Position numbers and translations under genes: made by a program. DNA of 64,000 nt from Tigriopus japonicus (taxonomy: Eukaryota > Arthropoda > Copepoda > Harpacticoida > Harpacticidae), in NCBI GenBank assembly GCA_010645155.1, contig CM021314.1, positions 8,589,255 to 8,653,254 of the forward strand, read 5' to 3'. The notes under the pieces are model-generated. The model saw only the letters and a program-made list of their open reading frames with translations, was not told the origin of the DNA and did no database searches. Of the stretch, positions 43,491 to 57,060 are shown in pieces; position 1 is the first letter of the stretch; each line of letters begins with the position of its first letter.

Positions 43491-46400
43491 TGACGTTATA
43501 CAGAAAACAATAAATCCCATTCTGAGGCCATATTTAAAGGGGTCCTTGATTAAGATATTAGACAGAACTTCTTTTTCAAAACTCTTTTGCTGCTTCCTGT
43601 GCAGACCCTTTGCGATTGATATCTGCCAACTAGTTTGCCAATACCTCAAACACACCTCAAAGAATCTCTTTCACTCCAGAATAAGTGGCCTTAGACTGGC
43701 TATGTAGATCATTGAGGGCCTGTTGGGTGACTTTGTCCACTTGAGGTCAATCAACTTCAATAATTGCTGTCAAATATACCTATTTAACCACATCTTACCT
43801 AGACCTAATAATGACGTGTATTATTAAAACAAGGATAAATGTCAACTTTCTTCAATTTGGTTAAATTTTATGTCTAGATAAGATCAATTTACGAATATAA
43901 GGAACTGATTGTGTTGTGATTGTTATGTGACTCAAAAATCCCTTTTTTAAAAATCCAACGGGCTCTTGATAGATTTACGTTTCGACACAATGACGTTCTT
44001 GATTTAGTGAGCGTTGGATGTTGGTTAAAGATTAACAGCATAAAACGCTCTTAAAATAGTCGAATATTGTGAGACCTACCCCTGGATCCAACATTTTCAA
44101 TTGTGGATGTCTTTTTGGGTTTTAATTTATCCAGCAATTTTCGAAAGATCTGGAAGGCCAAATAAAGTTGGCAATTAAATCGGTTCTTGGAAGAGCCAAT
44201 CGCAAAAAAATGGCCTTTATTAATTTCCTTGAATGTACTGAAGGTGCCTTGTGCGCAAAATATTTGATGAATGTTTCGTATGTGCCTACGTAAATTATTT
44301 GAAGCCCACAATATAAGCCCTAAATTCTAGCCAATTCATTCTCGACCTATTAAGCCATTTTGACATTTTTCAAATGTTCTATCGAACAGGCTAACCAAAA
44401 AGCTAACTTTTTTACATTTTTGCCTTATCATGATTTCTCTTTATTACGTGGGCTTGCTTGGTTTTATCAAGATATTCAAACATTGGAAACGTAGGCTTGG
44501 ATAATAATTCTTAAAACCTGAAGCTTTTCTTGTTTTTCTTGTTATTCGAAAATATTTTTATTTATGCTCCTGACAATATTCATGAAGTCAAATCTCTCGC
44601 AAACCCAGAGCTCCCATGTTGAATTCTGTTCTTTACTCCATCTTATGGTGGGATCTTATTGAACACTCTCGATTGCCTCAATTTTGTAGAGCCGGAACTG
44701 TGTTGATGATTGATCGAAACCGCCGCTTAATTATGTCCTAGACATCACGGGTATATCGACAATATATGACAACTGATTGACAAAATTTAGACAGGTTCTC
44801 TGAATGGAACCGCCTCCGCGATTCTTTAAAGGAAGTTTAAGCACACCCACTGCATGCCCTCAAATTGGACTCTGAAATGGCCTTCTGAATGTCATTGCTA
44901 AATTGGGAATGGTTTAGCTCTCAAAACGGGTTGAACTGAAGCTTGGGCACTTTTACCAATTATATTTTTTCAATACTAATTTACTTCATGTAAATTAAGT
45001 TGAGTTGTTAGCGAAAATAAAGATGATTTTACTCAAAATTAGTTAGTTATCCTCATATGAGCTAAATTTCATGGAGTAAGTTAGGCAGAAAGTAGCAACA
45101 ATTTCAAAAAAGTTGAGTTAGGAAACGAACTTTACACAAAATGGACTAGTACACAGAAAGAACACCACTATTCAGCACGCAACTAATAAAACAACGACGT
45201 GAAATGACAAAGGATCCTGTCAGTCTAGCTCATTTGATTTCTTTTAAATAAAGATTTCCATCACTTTCCTGTACCAAATTGGATATATACTGTCAATTCA
45301 ACACAAGTGTGATACCACCCATTGTCAAATATTGAGGTCGACTTTGTTTGGTTTCATCTGTTTTCTATTCTCTCTAATTTCTTTGGATATTAGTTAAATA
45401 GATTTGACACAAATTTCTTTACCAGTACAGCGCTGATTTGGAAAAAAAGGGACATGTAAATCAGTAAAGCAAGCATTTTTTTGATACACAAATTCACACT
45501 TCATTGATTTTCAAGTGAGGGCGAGATGCAAATGCAAACAACCAGAATTTGCACATTTTTGAGGAAGATTCGATAAGTTACAAAATTTGACCAGAAACGC
45601 CAAAATATGCATTTTAATGGTTCAAGTTGTATTTTAAAACTCTTCCGAGATTAGTTTACATCCCCACACAGTTCAAAACAATGTTGGCGCAAAATGAAAA
45701 GGGTTCAAACAAAGTTATAATATGTTTAAGTTGGCCCATGTTATCACACAGCAGTAATATTTTTAGCAAGTTGTTAAACTATGAAGAAAGTGTTAAGAAA
45801 CTGGTATTTTTTGGGCCTAAAAATGTCACTTTACAGGGTTGTCACGAATTAGTCTCCCACACCAAATCAAGAATCATTCGAGACACGTTGTATTTGTGAT
45901 TTAATTGTTCTAATTGCAATGGAAGAAGACAATTTTAAACATAATCAGGCAAAGTTTATTTAAAGTTGATGCCTCATCACAAAATTTAATTTTGTTTTCA
46001 AGAACGACTCCCCCACCGACGGTACGCACGCTCTATTCTCCAAAACATCCTTACTTTGAGCGCCCATTAGAACGACTAAGGTTGCTGTAATGCATTAGAC
46101 AACTAAAAGAAAGTGTTAGCTACACACCTGTATTTTTTAAAGTTATTATTAGGATCGCAAGTTAACTAAATTGTCTCCTTTTTACATAATTTACCATTAA
46201 AATTTTTGGAACTCTAATTTAAAACAACCCTGTAATACGCAATTATCACATTTGGCCAGACATTTGTCATTTTTGGCCAGAAATATGTCTCATTTGTCGA
46301 AAATTTACATGCTGCAGAAATTGACCTTTCTGTTAGGTACTTCAGATTTTTTGTCGCAAATATTCAATTGTGGATTCTAAACCATTTTCTTCCCATCTGG

Positions 46401-46950
46401 AGTTGCTACCCTCCACCTTTAGTTCAAGTAAACAAAAATATGCAGAAACCTTGAAGGGTGTGGCCTAATTAGTACTGTGTGTGTTTGCCAAGGTTCATTC
46501 ACTTAATGGAGCTTTTCACTTAATGTTTCAAATGTCGGAGGCTTGAATATATAACCACACCACTTCAATCTAAAAAGTCGATACACTGATCTTGACCCAA
46601 AATCAAAAAAGCTTAGCGTGACCCATTTATACCAACATGTTTTGCATTTTATTGCATTTTTCTTATTGTATTGGCAAAGTTTTTTGCCAATTTTTAAAAT
46701 GTCATTTTTTTTGACATTTTATTTACATTTTAGCGTCATTTTTCTATCTATTTTTCTATATTTTTCACTCTGTTAATTTGAATTTTATTTACCTCTCTAA
46801 TAATCATGTTCGGTTAAATTTTGGTACAAAAGCTGTAGCTCCATCTCGTATGCCCATAACTTCATCTCATAGGCTTCTTTTATGCTTTTAGGTATGCTTC
46901 TATTGTGCTTCCAAACTACCTCAACAACCGACCTAAAAAGAGTTGTTTTT
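43491..46950. other. AT-rich intergenic stretch without gene
   Basis: No coding sequence, RNA gene or clear element is recognised. Short ORFs here do not look protein-like. Confidence 0.4.
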
Positions 46951-46954
46951 GGTT

Positions 46955-48190
46955 ACAGATCAAGATGCTTTTGAGGCCATCAAGAGCTCAAGCCTCTCGA
47001 GCTCACCTGGACCCAATGGTGGGACATCCCAGTTTCTGATGAAATGCTCAGAGATTCTTGCTTTCCGTTTCGCAGCTTGGATAAAGGCGAGTTTCGCTTC
47101 TCATAAAAAGTAGCTCATGTTGTTCCAATTTTTAAGGAAATACGTTTCATCTTAGTAATTATAGGCCCATTTCTCTGACTTCCAGTACTGCAAACGTCTT
47201 TGAGAAGATCATGAAGTTCCAACTTCTGGACCATTTGGTGATATATGAGGGTAATGATATATTATTCCCCCTGGGCAGCATGGGTTTCGAGCGCACTTTA
47301 GTCCAGTCACTCAATTAGTAGAGACCATATAAAGCAAATTATTGAAGGGCTTGAAAGTCATGTTGTTCAGTTGATGTGATCTTCCTTGACTTTGCCAAGG
47401 CCTTTGATAAGGTTGAGCGTGGTATTTTGCTGGAGCAACTCAAAGAGTTTGATTTTGAGAGAAAGGTCCTAAATTGGATTGAAATCTTCTTGGTGAAAGA
47501 AAGCAAATTAGGGTTGAAGGATTATTTAGTAGCATGTACGGCATGATGTCATGTCAGGTGTTCCTCAAGGCTCGCTTTTAGGTCCGCTCCTTTTTAATCT
47601 CTTTATTGCTCCTCTTCAGAAGTTTAGCACAAAAACTAGTATTTCTTCAGTTACTGATGACACAAAATCAGTTTGTGGAAGAAATGGTCAGGACTCAAAA
47701 AGTCTAGTTGATGATTTGGAGAAAGTCTACTCATAGGTTCATTAGGAACATCACAGGAATGAGAGAGCTCTCGCATTGAGAGAGGCTCCAGCAGTTAGGG
47801 CTGTACAGCACTCAGAAAAGTTATGAAAGGTATCTGATATTACAATATCATAGTTCTTCAAGAGCATTCATGGGCTCTCTCCTAACCAAGGATTTGATGT
47901 CAGTTGTAGCGATCCTAGAGGTTTTACTTGCACTCTGAGAGTACCTCCGAATCCCTAGGATTTGAGGCTAGTTCGAACAATGAAGTCCTCCTTTCTTCTT
48001 TATCGTACTCCTTCATTGTTTAATCTTTTGCCAATCAGTCTTCGTCGGGAATATGTAGGAGCTGATCCTGTAACAGCTTTTAAAGCAGGGTTCGATAAAT
48101 TTTTAAATACTATTCCTGATCACTTCCTACTATCCCACCATAGAAGGGTTGTCCAGATCTACCAATATCTGTCCCCGTCGGATTCGTCCA
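46955..48190 (+). pseudogene. Decayed non-LTR retrotransposon (RT) remnant
   Basis: Fragments in shifting frames match a Jockey/CR1-type reverse transcriptase: SPGPNG near 47010, FLDFAKAFDKVERGILLEQL near 47390-47440, SGVPQGSLLGPLLFNLFIAP near 47553-47612, and VTDDTK replacing the A/YADD box near 47650. The C-terminal part has SFLLYRTPSLFNLLPISLR. Several frameshifts and stops make it non-functional. Confidence 0.85.
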
Positions 48191-48199
48191 TTCACTACT

Positions 48200-51100
48200 A
48201 TGTCATCTATGCCCTGGAATGCGGAGAGCGGAAAAGAACGAACAAAAAGAACGATTCCCTTTGGCTTGATTCATTTTGCGTAACTTGCTTGCACCTATAC
48301 CCTCTAAAGCAAAAAACCTTAATTTCTTTCAGTCATAAAAAGAAATGGATTGAAAAGCGACAATAAATCCCACAGAAAGTAACATTTCTTTTCCCATGTT
48401 GTTTGAAGAAGCACCTCATTTTTTTGAACTGCGATATGAACTTGGGTTGGACACCGCCTTTGAAAAAAACAGCTTTTGAAACAGTACACGATAAGGAAAA
48501 TGCAACATTGTATGCGACCGTATTCAGCCTGAGGCGACCCAAACCCCCAAGAAGCAAAACGTTTCGTTACTTGCATTTTTCCCCCTCTTCTTCCCGCTCG
48601 GTAGTCGTTAATCTTTGTTTTTATTTGATGGTTTTGAATTCTTTATCGGCTAGAATGTGGTTTCAAAGCACGCTTAACTATTGAAATTAGATCATCAAAA
48701 GAGTTTGGTGGAATTTTTATTCGCGCAACGTTTTTTAAACTGGCTTTCACGTTAGCATTGCCGTAAGTCGAAAGGCTTATTTGATGGAATTGCCAGTGCC
48801 AACCAGCCTGGTTATTTCAGCTCAGTTCAAAGAAGGAATGGTGCGACATCAAAAATGTTATCAATCAATCAGTGCCTCAAGGCAAATCAATGCAAATTCC
48901 CAGAGGCGAACAATAGTGCGACTTATTTGGACTTGAATGAGTAAAGTTTGGAAGCTCCATCCACAAAGGTAGCATAAAAACAAATTTGCGCTTGTCAATT
49001 ATCATTAATTATCCGGCCAGCGGATGGATTGCGGCGCTTGAATTCGTGCAGTTATTAGTCATTACGCCATATTTTCTGAATTGCACTACTTCCAAGTCTA
49101 AATGGATATGATTATTTTGGACGAAAAAGGACTTCGTGGTATTCTTAGTGTTGCTGGAAATGATCAGCTAATTTGATCGTTTGAATAAAACGAGCGACGC
49201 ATTCTATTTTCCTTTGGTCGGTGCATAATCTGTTCGGTGAATTCATTGTGCGAGCAAAAGTATCAAAGTGTGGGACATGTGTCTCTAGCGTGTCGAGTCC
49301 ACCACCACCATCGCCACCATCAGAACTTGCCAGTTTTACAACACAGAGTGGTTCTGTAAATGTCAGAGCAAAGCTCGAGTAATTACTGTACATCCAACTG
49401 CTTAAGTGGGGAATCTTCGGCTGGAAAAAAAGAACTTATGCAAAGCACCTCTCCAAACGTCAAGGAGTTGAATTAACTTCAACCACACAAAACCATCTTC
49501 ATCCTAAACATGAACCCTGGCCCTGACCGTAATATTTGGATACGTTGGATACGGTATTGTACATATTCGGCCGTTTGACGATAGTTGAAGACACTACACC
49601 CCTTGAACCCATCATACATCGCAGAATGGCTTGTTCGTTAGTATGTGGGTTTTAATTCCAAAGCCATTTCACGGATCATAAAGCTTATCTCGCATGACAT
49701 CTATGCCTAAAATAATGAAATGCCACATAAATACATTCAAGTGTGTTCTAGTTAAAAGTACCCACGTTCATTGACCAAGGTGGAGAAGGGATCATGATCA
49801 TTATCAGAAGTCTATACTCAATAGGAGCTTGGAAACAGATCGACCGGTCCGATCTCCCATCACATTAGCTTTTCGCGAGATACAGTTCTTCCACTCCCTT
49901 TCTCGCGCGTTTACCTCAAACAAAACGCTTTCAAGGGCCTTGTCGTACGTTCGTCCGTACCCACAAGAGGAATTTGAAGCCTGCAAGCTGATCGCTTGAG
50001 TACATGGCCTGCATTGACTTGACAACAATATACCCTTCTTCTATTAACTACCCAAATGGAGCGAGTGGTGGCCTAAGGTTCGTTTTTTTTGCTCCAAGCT
50101 AGTGGTTGTATAACAAGCTCTTGAACCGCTTGAGTTTTTGGGTGTGTTCCGTTTGGCTTACGGGACTTGGTGAGAGCCAGAAGAAACTCGTTGAAAGCTC
50201 ACTTGGTCAGACATCCTCAACTTCGTCCATGGGATCAGCGTGATCTGATGAAACTGTAGGAATTCGGGTTATGTAACCCGCGCCACTATTGGGTTCGGCG
50301 ACGTGATCCAGATTGGGCTCTGTCTCCTTCTTGTCATGGTGCCGACACTCCCATGACCAACGTTTACCTCTCAACCAATGGCATGGTTTGTGAGTGTGTA
50401 CGTGCGTGTGTGTTTGTATGCGGTAAACTGCCACAGGAATTTCTCGTTCAATAGACTTCCCCAAACCGGCAAGTTACGTGTGATCCAAAACCTACACCAT
50501 AATCACGTCCTGTTGACTGGTCTGTCGCCAAAGCGGTAATCTAAATGCAAGAGGAGCGAGTAGTAGCCTCACTATCCAAATACGTCTACTCGCCTCTTAG
50601 TTCTCGTTCTTCATCATCCTCTCCATCATCATCCTCTTTAAAAAAATGAGCTCAAAGCCCCTCTCGAATGGTTAAGTAAGTCAGTCTGTCAGTCCTTCGG
50701 CTATACGTATCCCTATCCTCCAAAGATATTGCTCAATTCAGCTCGTTCATTTTGGCTGTTGATCAACGAACATTCACTAACACCCAATTGTCTCATTGCC
50801 GAGTGATAACTGTAGACGTCCTTGGCATTGGGTGTGTCAGATAGGCAGAAGGAATTCCGCTCGCTGGACTCATCGACAGTGTTACAGGCCACATGGTTCT
50901 GCGTGAGTGTTGCAGGAATCGACCAAAGGCTCACCAAGCATCCTCCATCACTGGTTTCTGGCATCCCGACCTACGTTCGCATGCAGTGAGTGCAAGTCGC
51001 AGAAGCAGCAGCCATCCCAGAGTTGTTACTAGATGGTCTGTAGTGGGCCCGAATCTCCGTTCGTTGGTCGGTACGTCCGTGTGCACCATCGTAGATGGTC

Positions 51101-51491
51101 TCGTCTTTGGTTGTTCATCGATTGAACCACCCATCCATTCTTCTTCATCCATGTATGTGCAACTCATGCGAGGAAAAATACCGAGCGGAGGGATCATGGC
51201 GCCCACCAAATTAGAAGACTGTTGGTATTAGTATCGTTGTTTTTAGGACGTTGCCGGCGACAGGCTACTAGCTTACAGAAGTCCCATGTGAGACGTGAGT
51301 GAGAGCGTGCGGGTGTGAGCAAAGGCAGGGGTTGGGTTGGGACCTTGTGCTTGTTCTTCTTCTTCTTATCCAACTCCTCCACCTTTTCCTTCTCTTTCTT
51401 CTTTCTGTCGCTCTTTACACGGGCAGAGAGTGTCACCAAGACATCATATCAAATGCAAGTTTAGCAACTGGTGCTGCAATCTACCTCGACT
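48200..51491. other. Intergenic / upstream region of the secreted-protein gene
   Basis: No coding exon is recognised. Includes a CCACCACCATCGCC tract near 49300 and CTTCTTCTT tracts near 51360. The right part probably contains the promoter and 5' UTR of the gene beginning at 51492. Confidence 0.4.
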
Positions 51492-53568
51492 ATGTACCCC
51501 TCGAAATGTTCGGGTGAAATAGTTGTAAGTAACATTTTCCTTTAGAATTGTCAAGTTCATAGCAATATTTTTTGTATGTTTCCATTTGTATTTATTTCTA
51601 TTTTCTTTCTTTGTTTGTCTGCTTGCCTCCTTTGATGTTGTAGCGATTGTGCTGTCTCCTCTTCGCTCTCTTGCTGCTCTCAAGTCCTTTGGAGTCTGCT
51701 TCTATCCGAGGTTCGAGGTCTCAGTCAAAGAGAGTCTCTTTGAGGAGACGCCAAACCGACAGCGGACAGTCGAAAGAGCCTCAGGACGATGCCACCTTGG
51801 CATCCGAGTCATTATCTGCCATACCCGTCATCCCATTGCCGTTGGGAGATGGGGATATCCTGGGACCTGACTTCTATCGCAAGTATTTCCCCAAGGATAC
51901 CCTAAATGGGGCGTCAAACCTGAGGCCCATTCAAGTTAGGGTCGTTGAGCACGAGGACTTCATTGATTACGAGTTGGACTTTATCGAGGATGGAGAGGAC
52001 GAAAAAGAGCGATCAAGGTCATCAGGGTCAGAATTTGAGGTCGATCGTGATGTCGACTCACGCACCATTCGACCCCCTACCACAATCTCCTTCACTCCAG
52101 ATATATCCGTGGTCACTTTTGCCAACTTGTTGGAACGAGCTCGAGAACGTCAGCGTCAAGCTGCATCCTCAACTNNNNNNNNNNNNNNNNNNNNNNNNNN
52201 NNNNNNNNNNNNNNNNNNNNNNNNNNNNNNNNNNNNNNNNNNNNNNNNNNNNNNNNNNNNNNNNNNNNNNNNNNNNNNNNNNNNNNNNNNNNNNNNNNNN
52301 NNNNNNNNNNNNNNNNNNNNNNNNNNNNNNNNNNNNNNNNNNNNNNNNNNNNNNNNNNNNNNNNNNNNNNNNNNNNNNNNNNNNNNNNNNNNNNNNNNNN
52401 NNNNNNNNNNNNNNNNNNNNNNNNNNNNNNNNNNNNNNNNNNNNNNNNNNNNNNNNNNNNNNNNNNNNNNNNNNNNNNNNNNNNNNNNNNNNNNNNNNNN
52501 NNNNNNNNNNNNNNNNNNNNNNNNNNNNNNNNNNNNNNNNNNNNNNNNNNNNNNNNNNNNNNNNNNNNNNNNNNNNNNNNNNNNNNNNNNNNNNNNNNNN
52601 NNNNNNNNNNNNNNNNNNNNNNNNNNNNNNNNNNNNNNNNNNNNNNNNNNNNNNNNNNNNNNNNAACGTCGACGACGACAACTCTTTCCACAACCACATC
52701 AACTACAATACTGCCAACCACATCATCAACAACAACAACCACGATGATACCCATTACAACTAAAACTGCCATCCCATCGATTGAAAGCATTTCAACTCAA
52801 TGGCCCCTTTCTTTGGCGACGACCCAAAATCCAAGACTGGTTTACACGAACGTAAACACAGCATCTGCAATGGTCGTAACAAGAAATGTGACTTCAACTC
52901 GTGTAGTGACTGCACAGAGTGGAAATGGAGTGACCCCACAAATTTTGCAACCCATCGCGTTGCCTCTTATTTCGGAAATTACTACCCCCGTACCCCTGGG
53001 GAAGAGTCTTTTCTCAATCAACATTCCTGGTGCTCCTGAGGAGTTGGATGAAGACCAAGAGGCCACTACCGAGGCCAGCATGGACATTGACGAAACCACC
53101 TTGTTCGAAGGAATGTATCTGAATCAAAATCGTGTGCCTCGAATCATTGATAATCCCGCAGAGTGGAGCCCAGAAAAGATTGCCGATGTGCAAGCTGGGC
53201 AATATCATGAAGTGCACCCGGGACAATATCACGAATACCAACCAGGGCAATACAATGAAGTGAATCCTGGTCAATACCACGAGGTTCATCCTGGCCAATA
53301 TCATGAGGTTACCCCAGGTCAATACCACGAGGTTCACCCAGGTCAGTATTCGGGTGAAGACCTGAAAGTGGAAGTGGAAGTGGAGAGAAACGGAGACACT
53401 CGAACCTATAACGTTCAGTCTAAAGTGGACGAGTTTATTATTGGTGAATACGGAACAATCAGTGGGGGACAGACCTTGCAAGGGGTTCGTTACACAGCAG
53501 TGGATGACAGTTCTATTGACCCACAACTTATTCATGACACACTGGTCAATTTTTTCAAGTTCTCTTGA
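51492..53568 (+). CDS. Secreted Thr-rich protein with PGQYHEV repeats
   Basis: Exon 1 (51492-51524) gives ATG plus a short basic segment and joins in phase 0 across a GTAAGT/TTGTAG intron of 119 bp to exon 2 (51644-53568). The resulting N-terminus has a clear signal peptide: basic start, LCCLLFALLLLSS core, small residues before SIRG. The mature part has a basic KR/RRR stretch, an acidic Asp/Glu-rich region and, after a gap (52175-52664), a Thr-rich mucin-like stretch. At 53197-53352 there are seven GQY copies on an 8-residue period (PGQYHEVH, PGQYNEVN, PGQYHEVT). Such repeats recall extracellular/cuticle-type arthropod proteins from memory only; I assign no specific function. The frame changes by one across the N run, so the gap size is wrong or hides an intron. 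Confidence 0.8.
52175..52664. other. Assembly gap (490 N) within a Thr-rich coding repeat
   Basis: The sequence following the gap is ACN-rich (Thr codons), so the gap likely hides a Thr-codon repeat. The reading frame before and after the gap disagrees by one base with 490 N. Confidence 0.98.
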
Positions 53569-54799
53569 AGTGCTTCTGCTCATAAACGAACAACGATAAT
53601 TGTCATGCTTCCATTGTCTCTCTCCGTTCTTCTCGCTTATTTATTGTTGACTCTAAAGCAGCTATGGTGATACTCGAATGCCTAACTCCGAGAATAAAAA
53701 TAATTTTGTTTGTCTGAGGGAATCACTGTCACTAGAGTGCACACTGTGCCTTGTCTTGTGTTGATGCCCTGTCACTTTTTTCCAACCACCAGGCCTTCCT
53801 TCATCTTTTAAATGTGGCCTGTAGTGTTGTACAACAATGCGGACTTGTTCTCCAATCTTTGGATCGTACAGTTGATACGTTGTTTCAAACTGCCTTCTCG
53901 TGCGATAGTACTGAAAGTGTAAGTATAATGTGCGCATCGTGTCCCTCTTGATCGCTTGAGAAGCAGACAACGATATGTCGTTGGCACAGCAGGGTGCCCC
54001 CATTGAACCTTTATTCTGATGTGACTGATTCTGATTGATTCGCCCTCGCCACGTGACTTCCAATAAGAATGAGATTCAGTCTCTGCTACATCAAAGAGTT
54101 AATTTTCTTCTACTGCTCATAATAGGCCATCAAAATTCTTCATGGGAATTTGACTTTTAAAATTAGGAATGGATAGGGGGATCTTCTTCATTTGAAGAGG
54201 AAAGAAGGCATTCACCAGCACCAATCAAGTCACGATCATTACCAGGTGCTTGGTTAGTTTGTAGAATTTACAATACATTTCCGCTCGTTTGTTGCAACAA
54301 GAACAAAATCCTTCCCATCCATTCCTCAAATTCTTTCTTGACATTTATTACGGGATGTCTAGACTCAGTGACCATTTGTGAGCATAGCTAAAACAAACGA
54401 GCACCTGGATCAATTAAGAATGTTGTTCTGGCTGTTGCGATTTGATTACGTGGATAAAAAAGAACCTTCCAATTCCAAACTAGTCCCAAGATTTATTCTT
54501 TGGGAATTTGAGCACTGATCCAACTAATTCGGTTGTTTTACAAATTGAGGATAAAAAACTCGTGGGACTAAACGTTTCATAACAGAGGTTGGTGAAGATT
54601 GATATAATCGAAGAAAGGTATAAATCAATCATTCATTCTCAAGCGGTGACGCAAAGAAATGACAGAACCAGCCACATATTGTATTTCATCCTCAAGTTGT
54701 CAGTCTGGGTTCGAAATTAAGGGCAAGGTCTTGGATTAGGATTGTAACCAAAGATAGGGGAGTACCCGAGAGCTTGACAAGATTATGCCCACAAATGGT
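53569..54799. other. 3' flank of the secreted-protein gene
   Basis: No coding sequence is recognised. AATAAAAATAA at about 53692 could be a polyadenylation signal. A minus-strand ORF at 53662-54063 is not supported. Confidence 0.4.
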
Positions 54800-54804
54800 A
54801 TGGT

Positions 54805-55710
54805 AGGTCAAGCATATTAGGGGCACTTAAGATAAGAGGATCGATTTACAGACTGCATGCAATCCCTTGCACGGATGAGCCCTATGATCAAACTACATGA
54901 TCGAAAAAGAACAAGAGGTTCACGGGACTTAACTAAGAGGTTGCAAAGGCTCAATATCAAGCGTTCCGTAAAAAAGATGAGGAAAAAATGTTTGAAGAAT
55001 GATGTCTACTTGGTTTGCTATTTGTGACAAAAATAAGAAAGTGCATTGAACCCCACAAAATGTCAACGTAAACCCGCCGCCGCCAACGCTTCTTGTGGCC
55101 AGACTTGGGTATGGTTGCCAGATGGGGATTTTTGATGCCACTTTTTGGCACTATTTTAAGAGATGATATTGCCTTGTCAGTGGCATTGGGTCACTAAAAT
55201 GTCTCCAGTTTTGTTTGAATAATGTCAATTTTGAAAATATTTGCTATTTCGCCAAGATGTTGGTTAAAAATTTCCGATCTGGTAATCCTGCCTAAATAAG
55301 ACCCAAGAGGCGCTGGCGGTGGAGGGTTTACGCTGAAATTTTGTGGGGTTCATTGCAATCCAAATAAACATAAAGAACAGTAGGAGATAGAGTGTCTTTT
55401 TACAGTGTTACAACAAACAAACTGAACAAAACTGTAAAACAAACACAAAAAGTGTTTGTTTTACAATTTTGTTACCTTGTTGGAAGCCTGATTTTAGGCT
55501 TAGTGTTGCCAAGTTGGTACTTACTTTTAGTATTAATTAGGGACATTTTAGAGAAGAAGATCAATTTACAGACGGCATGGAATCCTTTGTCCGGATCAGT
55601 CTCTTGATCAAACTTCATGATCAGAAGAACAAGAGGTTCACGGAACATAACTAAGAGAAGGTGGAAAATTAAGCGTTCCGTAAAAAAGACGAGAAAAAAT
55701 ATATTACGAT
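54805..55710. repeat. Direct repeat pair flanking a small TIR element
   Basis: About 160 bp at 54831-54990 recurs, diverged, at 55551-55705 in the same orientation (shared GAACAAGAGGTTCACGG and AAGCGTTCCGTAAAAAAGA). Between them, 55042-55356 has about 60-bp inverted ends (GCATTGAACCCCACAAAAT versus its complement ending at 55356), consistent with a small non-autonomous element. Confidence 0.7.
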
Positions 55711-56254
55711 TGATGTTATGGTGGAACCATTTCTTATTTCCTGCTCTGAAACGAGCAAGAGAAGCAACACTTTTTCGATAACCGTTAAAATTGATTTCAT
55801 AAAATTGATCGAATGACGGGAACCAAGCCTGATTTCAATGTTGCCAAGTTGGTGCTTGCTCAGATTTTTGTCATATCTATCTATCTATCAAATCTATCAA
55901 AATGTAATAAATGTGACTTTTTACATGATTAAACAGATCTTTTGACATTTTGGTTTTCTAGGTTTACCCAATCCTTTTCCCTTTGTTCCCTTTAATTATT
56001 ATTTGAACTAACTGGAATCAAGGCTGACTGAATTCCTACCTTCATGTAAGTTGTTCCAAAACCGTTATAAATGGTGATAACTACAGAGGTCTTCCTGATA
56101 ACGTGTCTTAAATTGTTAATTACTCGATATATTGACAACAATTCTACAAAATGATTCTTTCACAGCATGTATCCGTCTCCTGGACGTTAAAATTTGTGCT
56201 CATTTGTGTGATAGGCCATCTGCAAGCCTTCGTAAACATGTTGGAAGCAAAGCA

Positions 56255-56775
56255 CTCGCTCATCTTACTTCTTACTTAAAGACTCAGAGTTTAAATCAAG
56301 GTTGAGTGAGCAAAAAGCTGAATGTTCTGTCGAGAGTGGAAAAAAGAAACATGCAATGCAGGTTGGCTTGTTCCAAAGGCAAGGGGAAATGAGTTATGGG
56401 ATGACCAAACTAGGGACGTAGCCTTACGTAGAACTCTTCATCTGTTAGCTCGTAACTTGATCTTACACTGGTAAATAAAACACTCGACACCTACAGTACT
56501 TTCATGAATTTCATGTCATCCTATAATCAACAATTTGAGGAGTGATTATTGGTCAGAATGCAGAGCTGATCCTTGTCATTATAGAAATGAATTATTTATT
56601 CCACCAGGAGTATCAAAAGATTCCAATTTTAGAATAACTTAGCAAGACTTGGTCACCCTAAAGCTCATTCAGCGTCTTGCCTTTATCACGTATCAACGGT
56701 TACAACGGAGCATTGAGCTTTTTGCTCACGCAACCTTGAATTAATCTGTGGATCGTTTATAAGTAAGAGTCTGAC
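56255..56775. repeat. Inverted-repeat-bounded element, about 0.5 kb
   Basis: The sequence at 56289-56322 (CAAGGTTGAGTGAGCAAAAAG core) is reverse-complementary to 56712-56745, with weaker similarity outward to a TTACTTA motif. No coding capacity, superfamily not recognised. Confidence 0.55.
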
Positions 56776-57060
56776 ACCCCCATTGATATGGGCACAAAAA
56801 GATGTTATTTGCCAATCTTATTCTGATTCGCAACACCTTTCATAGTTGTAGGAGTGTGATAGAGTAATAAGTTCAAGGTAAGGAAGGAACTAGATTCTTT
56901 GCCGCCTACGTACTATCTGGATGGGAAAATATCTGAACCGATAGGAAAAACGATGTGGAAATCTTGTAACTTTTATGGATTTTTCAAATTAACTTGTAGA
57001 TAAAGTAAAATGATTAAGATTGTTTTGAATTCCATCAATTTTGGTTCCATCCATTGAAGC

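Noticed and set aside
43101..43655. 184-codon minus-strand open frame
   Set aside because: Its only familiar segment (GVVVSAVSYSERGHRFDSP) is the well-known false translation of a tRNA-derived SINE head.
52113..52790. Minus-strand ORF spanning the assembly gap
   Set aside because: Mostly undefined bases; the visible part is Val/Asp-rich antisense to Thr-codon repeats.
53662..54063. 133-codon minus-strand open frame after the secreted-protein gene
   Set aside because: No domain, no clear splice or promoter context. It lies in the expected 3' UTR of the plus-strand gene.
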